Below are positions 50,949-56,702 of a DNA stretch of 64,000 nt, piece by piece. Location of the stretch: positions 124,001 to 188,000 of the forward strand of contig NZ_JAFCJM010000005.1 in assembly GCF_018130955.1 (NCBI RefSeq). The letters run 5' to 3'. The first letter of the stretch is position 1. Each line of letters starts with the position of its first letter. The notes beneath the pieces are model-generated. The model saw only the letters and a program-made list of their open reading frames with translations, ran no database searches and was not told the DNA's origin. The position numbers were made by a program, and so were the translations under genes. Source of the stretch: Bradyrhizobium liaoningense. Lineage in GTDB: Bacteria; Pseudomonadota; Alphaproteobacteria; Rhizobiales; Xanthobacteraceae.

Positions 50949-51206
50949 CTATTCCTCGGGATCATCGGGAGGATGGGCGGCGCGGAAGATGACAGTTCCA
51001 TCCGGAAGCACGCTGCTTGCGAGCCGGCGGCGCGCAACCAGATAGTCGAGCGCCTCCTGCACCGCGTCCACGGAGTCGCCGAAGCGTTGGCGCGCGACCC
51101 ACCAACTGCGAATGCCTTCGGCCGTGTCGGCCGCATGCGGATGATCTGTGACGTAGCGCTCGATAATTCCTGCAATCGCAATGGTTCGCTCGCTAACCGC
51201 CTGCAC
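50949..51206 (-). CDS. First gene of the injection-system operon, small hypothetical protein
   Basis: An 85-residue helical protein, MQAVSERTIAIAGIIERYVTDHPHAADTAEGIRSWWVARQRFGDSVDAVQEALDYLVARRRLAS..., ending DDPEE. Start GTG at 51206 with GCGGAG about 10 bases upstream. The helix pattern and the C-terminal LVARRRLASSVLPDGTVIFRA hairpin are consistent with a small winged-helix fold. Similar short genes precede the sheath in other alphaproteobacterial CIS loci, to my knowledge. It could be a regulator or an assembly factor. It lies about 60 bp before the sheath gene. Confidence 0.65.
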   Translation of the reverse strand: MQAVSERTIAIAGIIERYVTDHPHAADTAEGIRSWWVARQRFGDSVDAVQEALDYLVARRRLASSVLPDGTVIFRAAHPPDDPEE

Positions 51207-51242
51207 GGATGAAACTCCGCGGGAAAAGTCTTGCGTACCGAC

Positions 51243-51258
51243 TGCACGCGTCGTGCCA
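51243..51258 (-). promoter_or_regulatory. Sigma-54-type promoter of the injection-system operon
   Basis: On the minus strand the sequence reads TGGCACGACGCGTGCA. It keeps the -24 GG and the -12 GC with the invariant spacing and matches TGGCACG-N4-TTGCW at all fixed positions but one (G for the first T of TTGC). The predicted start is near 51232, about 26 bases before the GTG of the first gene. A sigma-54 activator gene lies 1.6 kb away. Confidence 0.7.
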
Positions 51259-51346
51259 GCGCGAAACTGCTTGAAATTCTACGTCTTTCTCCAGAGCAAG
51301 TACGACGACTGGGTCGAATAGACCTCACCTCCGGTCCGCGCCGATC

Positions 51347-51458
51347 TCGCAAGTTGCGATGCAGCGGCACTTGCGACGTAGTGAGGGCGCATCACCCCAT
51401 GAGGGAAAATCTCCCCAGCCGATCGCAATTGCGGAATGAATTCAGTGGCATTGCGCAA
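51347..51458. promoter_or_regulatory. Cluster of TCGCAA/TTGCGA repeats upstream of the sigma-54-type promoter
   Basis: Four related elements lie 97-208 bp upstream of the promoter: a perfect palindrome TCGCAA-G-TTGCGA (51347-51359), a half-site TTGCGA (51371-51376), TCGCAATTGCGG (51423-51434) and TTGCGCAA (51451-51458). Distance and symmetry fit enhancer sites for a sigma-54 activator. They also lie in the 5' region of the divergent effector gene, which starts at 51558. Confidence 0.6.
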
Positions 51459-51557
51459 ATCGAAATGACGATGAACGGCGATTCTGCTATGACGCAGCTG
51501 GACTGCGACGCGGGCGCGAACTGCCCTAAGCCGTCGCGCCACAGCCGGAGACGCGGC

Positions 51558-52757
51558 ATGACGACGGTACGTATCCGGCTTGGCTCGCAGCGGACGTCAT
51601 CACCCGCCAGTGCCGTCACCAGCCCGGCATGGAACCGAGCGCAGCGCAAATCCGCCGGCAAGGATGAAAGCGCGACGCTGCAACCGGATGCCGGCCATGC
51701 CGTCGAGCAGGCGCTGGACTCACCCGCACGGTCGCTCGACAACGCGACCAGAGCCGAGATGCAAGGCCGCTTGGGCCATGATTTCGGCGACGTCCGGATC
51801 CACACCGGCCACCAGGCCGAGGCGTCAGCCCGCGCAGTGCATGCCAATGCCTATACGTTCGGCCGCGATATCGTGTTCGGACCCGGCCGCTATGCGCCGC
51901 ATGCACTGGAAGGCCAGCGCCTGCTGGCGCATGAACTCACACATGTCGTGCAGCAGGCTCTCTCGTCCGGCCCTCACGCGCGACCGCAGCGTCTCGGCGC
52001 GTTCAATGATGCGCTCGAGGCCGAAGCGGACCGGGCCACCGAAGGTATAGGTCGCCCATCCTTCGCGGCGACTCCAACCCGCCTCTCCGCTCCGTCGCCG
52101 GTGGTGCAACGGGATGGCCCCGCCAAGGATGCCAAGCCTGCGGCCTCCAAGGCCAGCGGCTATCCGACCGCCTGGCAGGCAGCTCACGCGGCGCTGGCCA
52201 TCTGCAATCCCAAATCGATCAAGTCGAAGGACCCCACCAACATCCTCTCGTCGGGCAATGAATATGGCGGGCTGATCTACAAGATCGGCGACGAGTTCTT
52301 CTTCACCGAGGCCGTGGTCGGCCAGGGCGCCGGCGGCGAAAGCGCCGCGGTCGATCCGTGGCTGGCGCTCGACAAGGTGCCGGAGGCCGCCAAGCACAGC
52401 ATCGTCGGCGACTATCACACCCACGGTGCGCCGCCCGATCCCAGGCGCGATCCGCGCGAACGCATCAAGGATCCCGGCGAAGATTTCTCCGGCCATCACG
52501 CCGACGTCGACCCCCTCAGCAAGACGGTGATCACCGGGACCGAGAAGAAGACGGGCGACATCTGGGAGGTTCGCGACGACCTCACCAAGCACAAGGCGAG
52601 CATCCTCAATCCGGAGACCTACACCGCGTTCCTGGCGACGCCGACGGGGCGGTTCACGCTGTTCATCCCGAAAAAGAACATCGTATTCAGTTTCAGCCCC
52701 GACCCGCGCCTGCTCCCGCCCGACCAGAAGCCGCAGGCCGCCTCCTACGCGCACTGA
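51558..52757 (+). CDS. Candidate injected effector: eCIS-core (DUF4157) + JAB/DUF4329-like domain
   Basis: A 399-residue protein. Residues 1-50 are a basic, Ser/Thr-rich leader. Residues about 54-135 are the DUF4157 domain (RLGHDFGDVRIHTG, AYTFGRDIVFGPG, HELTH at 125-129). From about 205 a DUF4329/JAB-like domain follows: EYGGLIYKIGDEFFFTEAV (possible catalytic Glu235), DYHTHG (His287, His289) and FSGHHADVD (Ser311, Asp316/318). JAMM-type enzymes are zinc isopeptidases. Start: ATG at 51558 with GGAG 8 bases upstream, not the longer in-frame starts that run through the regulatory repeats. It is the only plus-strand gene in the locus, divergent from the structural operon. Confidence 0.78.
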   Translation: MTTVRIRLGSQRTSSPASAVTSPAWNRAQRKSAGKDESATLQPDAGHAVEQALDSPARSLDNATRAEMQGRLGHDFGDVRIHTGHQAEASARAVHANAYTFGRDIVFGPGRYAPHALEGQRLLAHELTHVVQQALSSGPHARPQRLGAFNDALEAEADRATEGIGRPSFAATPTRLSAPSPVVQRDGPAKDAKPAASKASGYPTAWQAAHAALAICNPKSIKSKDPTNILSSGNEYGGLIYKIGDEFFFTEAVVGQGAGGESAAVDPWLALDKVPEAAKHSIVGDYHTHGAPPDPRRDPRERIKDPGEDFSGHHADVDPLSKTVITGTEKKTGDIWEVRDDLTKHKASILNPETYTAFLATPTGRFTLFIPKKNIVFSFSPDPRLLPPDQKPQAASYAH

Positions 52758-52761
52758 AGCC

Positions 52762-52788
52762 ACGCGGCGCCGCATTCGGCCGCCGCGT
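52762..52788. terminator. Strong hairpin between the convergent effector and activator genes
   Basis: ACGCGGCG (52762-52769) and CGCCGCGT (52781-52788) are perfect 8-base arms; the spacer adds CCG-CATT-CGG, giving about 11 paired bases with one bulged C. It lies between two convergent stop codons (52757 and 52797), as expected of a bidirectional terminator, but lacks a U-run. Confidence 0.55.
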
Positions 52789-52796
52789 CCTGCCCG

Positions 52797-53840
52797 TCAG
52801 CGCGGATTGCGCGGCGAACCGGTCCGGAAGCGATCGGAGGCCAACCCGTGCTTCTTGACCAGCTTGTTGAGCGTACTGCGGTCCTTGTGCGAGATGCGCG
52901 CGGCGAGCGAGACGTTGCCGCAGGCCTCGGTCAGGAGGTGGCGCAGATAATTCTTCTCGAATTGCGCGATCGCCCGCGCCTTGGCTGACTTGAACGTCTC
53001 ATCGGCGTCGATCGGATCGCAGGCCTTCTCCGCCTCCGCTTGCCGCATCGGCGCGATCCGGATCACTTCGCCGTCAGCAAGCAGGAATTCGCGCAGCATG
53101 AGGTTTTCCAGCTCGCGAATGTTGCCGGGCCAATCATGCGAGAGCAGCCAGTCGACCGATTTGACATGAAGACGCTTGCGCGGCCGCTCATATTGGGTCG
53201 CGAAGCAGTCGAGAAAATGCTCCGCCAGCAGCACCACGTCACGGCCTCGCTCGCGCAAGGGCGGCATGGTCACGTTCAGGATGCCGAAGCGGAACAAGAG
53301 GTCGCGGCGAAACTCGCCGCGGCGAACCATCCCTTCGAGATCCACATTGCTCGACGCGATGATCCGCAGATTGCCGCTGGCGACCTGCCGGCCGCCGACC
53401 GGACGATAGGTGTGGTCCTGGAGAAAACGCAGCAGCACGACCTGCGCACGCGGCGTCATCGCCTCGACCTCATCCAGAAACAGCGTGCCTCCCTCGGCCT
53501 GCGCAACGAGGCCGCGGCTCGACGTCTTGGCGTCGGTGAATGCGCCGCGCTCGTGGCCGAACAATTCGCTCTCGAGCAGATTGTCGGGGAGCGCGCCGCA
53601 ATTGACCGGGATGAACGGGAATTCGTGACGAGAGCTGAGGTAATGCAGCGCGCGGGCCGCCAACTCCTTGCCGGTCCCGGTCTCGCCCTGGATCAGCACC
53701 GTGGCGTCGACGCCGGCGATCCGCTCGATGATCCGCAGCGTTTCGCGGAAGCCCGGCGAGGCGCCCAGCAGGTTGAGCCGCGTAAACGCAGTTTCGGGGG
53801 ATTCATTTCGTCGCTGCCGCCAAGCCTCGATCTCGGTCAT
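52797..53840 (-). CDS. Receiver-less sigma-54 activator (bacterial enhancer-binding protein) of the CIS locus
   Basis: A 347-residue sigma-54 activator. After a 20-residue N-terminus the AAA+ domain runs about 22-255: Walker A GETGTGKE 52-59, loop L1 GAFTDA 99-104 (canonical GAFTGA changed at position 5), Walker B GGTLFLDEVEAM near 117-128, arginine region RRGEFRRDLLFRF. The C-terminal Fis-like HTH is about 288-335 (LLTEACGNVSLAARISHKDRSTLNKLV). There is no receiver, GAF or PAS domain, so control must come from expression level or a partner protein, as in PspF. The ATG at 53840 is taken; 51 upstream in-frame residues have no family similarity. Very likely the activator of the 51243-51258 promoter. 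Confidence 0.85.
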   Translation of the reverse strand: MTEIEAWRQRRNESPETAFTRLNLLGASPGFRETLRIIERIAGVDATVLIQGETGTGKELAARALHYLSSRHEFPFIPVNCGALPDNLLESELFGHERGAFTDAKTSSRGLVAQAEGGTLFLDEVEAMTPRAQVVLLRFLQDHTYRPVGGRQVASGNLRIIASSNVDLEGMVRRGEFRRDLLFRFGILNVTMPPLRERGRDVVLLAEHFLDCFATQYERPRKRLHVKSVDWLLSHDWPGNIRELENLMLREFLLADGEVIRIAPMRQAEAEKACDPIDADETFKSAKARAIAQFEKNYLRHLLTEACGNVSLAARISHKDRSTLNKLVKKHGLASDRFRTGSPRNPR

Positions 53841-54163
53841 CGGAAAATGCCGCTTTCGAAATGACGTGAGGAATTTTAAATTAGCTACCTTCGGTTGACA
53901 ATGAAATACTTCGACCGCAGGCCGTCTCGCAAAGGCTATGCTGCGACCTTTTGCCCCCAATTGCGGATTCTTTAAGACAATTAGAGGTTGCAATTCTGGA
54001 ATCGCGTCGCAAATGCCCCGGACCGGATCAAGATGGGGACCACCGGACGCTCAATGGCTCTCGAGCGGGCTTTCGGGAACCTGATCGAGAATCCTGAAAT
54101 CGATCCGGATCGGAGGATGGCCGGGTATTTTTGGTACCGTGGCGCTGCTGAGCTTGCCTTCGC
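53841..54163. other. Region upstream of the activator gene, no intact gene
   Basis: About 320 bp with stop codons in most frames. It contains several hexamers related to the repeats upstream of the CIS operon: TCGCAA at 53927-53932, TTGCGG at 53961-53966 (in the context CAATTGCGGA), and TCGCAA at 54007-54012. These might be autoregulatory sites of the activator. The hexamer is common in GC-rich genomes, so the evidence is weak. Confidence 0.35.
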
Positions 54164-54352
54164 TTGGTGGAAGCGGCAAACCTCGTCAGCGTCCTTGATA
54201 AGAGAGAAGCACGCTCCTTGGAAACTCTTGTCGATTTGCTGCTTGCAAGTGCCACCGATGGCCGCGCGACGGCGCGTAGGATCTGCCGCTTCTGTACGCA
54301 TGACGTTTGCGAAGGGCCGGTGTGCCCAGTGGGCTCGGGCCACACTTCTTGA
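54164..54352 (+). pseudogene. Probable C-terminal fragment of a MarR-type regulator
   Basis: An open 62-residue stretch from a GTG at 54164: VEAANLVSVLDKREARSLE, then LVDLLLASATDGRATARR, then the Cys-rich ICRFCTHDVCEGPVCPVG. A terminal RxCRFCxHxxCxxxxCPV motif is familiar from rhizobial MarR-family regulators. The preceding DNA-binding half is not found in any frame, so this looks like a decayed gene. The assignment is by memory of the motif only. Confidence 0.4.
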
Positions 54353-54375
54353 TGGTGAGTTTGGGGAGAAACCGC

Positions 54376-54606
54376 GTGCCACTGTTTGAGCAAAAGGGCA
54401 TCCGCCCGAAGATTGACCCGACCGCCTTTGTCGCCCCGCCGCGCTTCACCGATATCTGGCCGTTCGCGAGCCTGGATGTGCGCGCCGCGGCGCGCAGCGA
54501 GTCGGTCGCCAGGGGCGTCTGGCCGCCGAAGGTCGGGCCGGATTGGCTGACCGGCGAGATGCGCTCGATCGTCGCGCTGCCGACCGCGATCTCGCCATTG
54601 GCCTAG
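54376..54606 (+). pseudogene. Gene remnant: gamma carbonic anhydrase-like N-terminus fused to unrelated sequence
   Basis: A GTG at 54376 with GGGGAGAA upstream opens a 76-residue frame. The first 18 or so residues (MPLFEQKGIRPKIDPTAFVAP) fit the N-terminus of gamma-class carbonic anhydrase/transferase hexapeptide proteins. After VAP the similarity stops. From about 54440 the opposite strand has the stronger coding signature (almost all third positions G or C) but no start codon of its own. The stretch therefore looks like a junction of two broken genes. Confidence 0.38.
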
Positions 54607-54618
54607 AGCGAGGCGATC

Positions 54619-55443
54619 ATGACCCGCATCTATTCGCTCGCCTACCTCACCTCCGCGCCAATGGCGCCGCCGGATGCCCTGACGCTTGCCGCCAAGCTCG
54701 GCTACCAGGCAATCGGCGCGCGGATCGCGCCGGCGGCGCCCGGCGGCGACTTCTCGCCGCTCACGACCGACGCCGCCATGCTGCGCGAGACCGTCAGCCG
54801 CATCAAAGATACTGGCGTGCCGGTGTTCGACGTCGAGATCGCGCGGCTCGGCGCCGACTTTGCGCCCGAACGCTTCGCGGCCTTCCTCGAGACCGCAGGC
54901 AAGCTGAAGGCGCGCGCGATCCTCGTTGCCGGCGATGATCCGGACGAGGCGCGCCTGACCGATTCCTTCGCCGCATTCTGCCGCGCGGCGGCGCCCTACG
55001 GCCTCACGGCGGATCTCGAATTCATGCCGTGGACCGCGGTGAAGAACGCGAAGGCCGCGCTGCGCATCGTCGAGAATGCCGGCGAGCCGAACGGCCGCAT
55101 CCTGGTCGACGCGCTGCATGCCGCGCGCTCGGCGACCACGCTCGACGACATCGCGAGCCTGCCCCGCCATCTCCTCAGCTATGGCCAGCTCTGCGACGCA
55201 CCGGCCGGCATTCCCGCAACCAACGAGGAGCTGATCCACACCGCGCGATGCGCCCGACTGCTGCCCGGCGACGGCGGCATCGACCTGCGCGGCCTGGTGG
55301 GCGCGCTGCCGGACGACCTGCCGCTCAGCCTGGAGATCCCCAACGACGAGTGGTTGCCAAGGCTCGGCGCCGAGGAATGGGGCCGCCGCGCGCTGGCCGC
55401 AGCGCGCCGCATCGTCGCCGAAGCCGCAGGCGGAAAGGCATGA
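54619..55443 (+). CDS. Sugar phosphate isomerase/epimerase family TIM-barrel protein
   Basis: A 274-residue AP-endonuclease-2/xylose isomerase-like TIM barrel. Visible: MTRIYSLAYLTSAPMAPPDALTLAAKLGYQAIGARIAPAA at the start, VPVFDVEIARLG, ARAILVAGDDPDEARL, LTADLEFMPWTAV, and LSLEIPNDEWLPRLG near the end, where the Glu and Asp/His residues usually form the metal site. Substrate unknown; relatives act on sugars or on inositol and hydroxy acids. The stop overlaps the start of a truncated SDR gene by 4 bp, so it was once in an operon with it. The operon is now cut by the convergent ABC transporter genes. Confidence 0.72.
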   Translation: MTRIYSLAYLTSAPMAPPDALTLAAKLGYQAIGARIAPAAPGGDFSPLTTDAAMLRETVSRIKDTGVPVFDVEIARLGADFAPERFAAFLETAGKLKARAILVAGDDPDEARLTDSFAAFCRAAAPYGLTADLEFMPWTAVKNAKAALRIVENAGEPNGRILVDALHAARSATTLDDIASLPRHLLSYGQLCDAPAGIPATNEELIHTARCARLLPGDGGIDLRGLVGALPDDLPLSLEIPNDEWLPRLGAEEWGRRALAAARRIVAEAAGGKA

Positions 55444-55589
55444 GCAGCCTCGATTTCTCCGGACGCATCGCCGTCATCGCCGGCGGCTGGTCGGCGGCGG
55501 CAAGCCGCGCACGCACTCATCTTCGATCTGTCCGGCGGGCGGGCGACGTATTGATCCCTGCCACAGACCTCCGCTGTCGAGATGGCTAG
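55440..55589 (+). pseudogene. Truncated short-chain dehydrogenase (SDR) N-terminus
   Basis: A frame of 49 residues begins MSSLDFSGRIAVIAGG, the first strand and Gly-rich start of an SDR Rossmann fold, where a TGxxxGIG motif should follow. Instead it continues GWSAAASRARTH and then unrelated sequence to a stop. The start overlaps the isomerase gene stop (ATGA), so it was a coupled partner gene. It collides with the end of the ABC ATPase gene on the other strand. Confidence 0.5.
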
Positions 55590-56680
55590 TTGGACGCCAC
55601 GGCCCACAGCGACGATTTCGCGGCCTCGACCTGAACGACCTCTCCGAGCCGCATGTCCGTCAATGCCGGCACCTCGAAATGAAGCTCGCCCGCGCTCGTC
55701 CGCAGACGCAGGGATCGACGTGCGCCCCGGTAAACAGACGAGATGACCTCGCCGCGCCAGGCGGCATCGGCATCTCCCGCGATGGGCCCGACGCGGAGAT
55801 CCTCCGGTCTGACCAGTACGCGCACGCTCTGCCCACATGAGAAGGACTGGTTTCCATACGCGATGCCCTGCCAATCCTCGCCCCGCACTTCGAACCTGGA
55901 AAGGTCCGGCGCAGCCGCTTCGATCCCGGTGACGATCGCATCCAGAAGATTGGGCGAGCCGAGAAAGCTCGCGACCGCCTCCGAGTTGGGCCTCTGGTAG
56001 ATTTCGGTGGGCGTCCCGGTCTGCAATATCCGCCCGCCCCGCATCACCACGATCCGATCGGAGAGCGCCATGGCCTCATCCTGGTCGTGGGTCACGTAGA
56101 GGGTCGTGATGCCCAGTCGCCTCTGCAGCGAGCGAAACTCGTCGCCCATCTGCGCGCGCAGCCGCGCATCCAGATTGCTCAGGGGCTCGTCCAGCAGAAG
56201 CACCTCGGGTTCGAACACCATCGCCCGCGCGATCGCCACCCGTTGCTGCTGTCCGCCCGACAGAGCCGGCGCCGGCCGATCGGCAAAGCGCTCCATCTCC
56301 ACCAGCCGCAGCGCCCGATCGACCCGTTCGCGGATTTCCGCCGCCGACCGCCTGCGCACCTGGAGCGGATAAGCGACGTTGTCGAACACCCGCATATGCG
56401 GCCAGATCGCGTAGGACTGGAACACCATGCCGAGCTGGCGTCGGTCAGGAGCAAGATGAACTTGCCTGGCGGGTTCGCTCACCACGCGCCGCCCGATCGA
56501 TATCCGCCCGCCCGTTGCCTCCTCGAGGCCCGCTACCATCCGCAGCGTGGTGGTCTTGCCGCAGCCCGACGGCCCGAGCAGCGTGACGAATTCGCCCGCC
56601 GCAACGTGCAGATCGATGCCATCCACCGCCGTGAACCCTCCGAAGGTCCTGGAGACGTTTTCGAGAAGCACTTCTGCCAT
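55586..56680 (-). CDS. ABC transporter ATP-binding protein, Fe3+/spermidine/2-aminoethylphosphonate type
   Basis: A 364-residue ATPase of the CUT1/FbpC/PotA group: Walker A GPSGCGKTT near residue 37, Q-loop MVFQSYAIWPHM, signature LSGGQQQRVAIARAM, Walker B VLLLDEPLSNLDARL, H-loop YVTHDQDEAMALSDR, and a C-terminal TOBE region from about residue 245. It energises import with the two-domain permease encoded 23 bp upstream and the binding protein beyond it. The substrate is unlikely to be ferric iron, because the neighbours are catabolic enzymes. Confidence 0.9.
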   Translation of the reverse strand: MAEVLLENVSRTFGGFTAVDGIDLHVAAGEFVTLLGPSGCGKTTTLRMVAGLEEATGGRISIGRRVVSEPARQVHLAPDRRQLGMVFQSYAIWPHMRVFDNVAYPLQVRRRSAAEIRERVDRALRLVEMERFADRPAPALSGGQQQRVAIARAMVFEPEVLLLDEPLSNLDARLRAQMGDEFRSLQRRLGITTLYVTHDQDEAMALSDRIVVMRGGRILQTGTPTEIYQRPNSEAVASFLGSPNLLDAIVTGIEAAAPDLSRFEVRGEDWQGIAYGNQSFSCGQSVRVLVRPEDLRVGPIAGDADAAWRGEVISSVYRGARRSLRLRTSAGELHFEVPALTDMRLGEVVQVEAAKSSLWAVASN

Positions 56681-56702
56681 GTTCGTATCCCGATCGTTTC
56701 AA

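Noticed and set aside
51421..51470. Plus-strand sigma-54 promoter for the effector gene (TGGCATTGCGCAAAT)
   Set aside because: After TGGCA the -12 position holds AAAT instead of TTGC, so spacing and GC requirement fail. The bases are better explained as part of the TTGCGCAA repeat.
51231..51557. Longer N-terminus for the effector gene starting near 51231
   Set aside because: The extension would cover the regulatory repeats and promoter, has no protein similarity, and the ATG at 51558 has a good ribosome-binding site.
25961..53840. Interpretation as a P2/Mu-like prophage or type VI secretion system
   Set aside because: No capsid, portal, terminase, integrase or lysis genes are present, and no TssJLM membrane complex or ClpV. 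DUF4255, DUF4157, an Afp15-type ATPase and two wedge genes point to an eCIS/CIS.
54058..54360. Plus-strand frame beginning MALERAFGNLIENPEID as a real gene or transposase remnant
   Set aside because: Mixed codon usage and no recognisable transposase motif. The overlapping frame with the Cys-rich MarR-like ending explains the region better.
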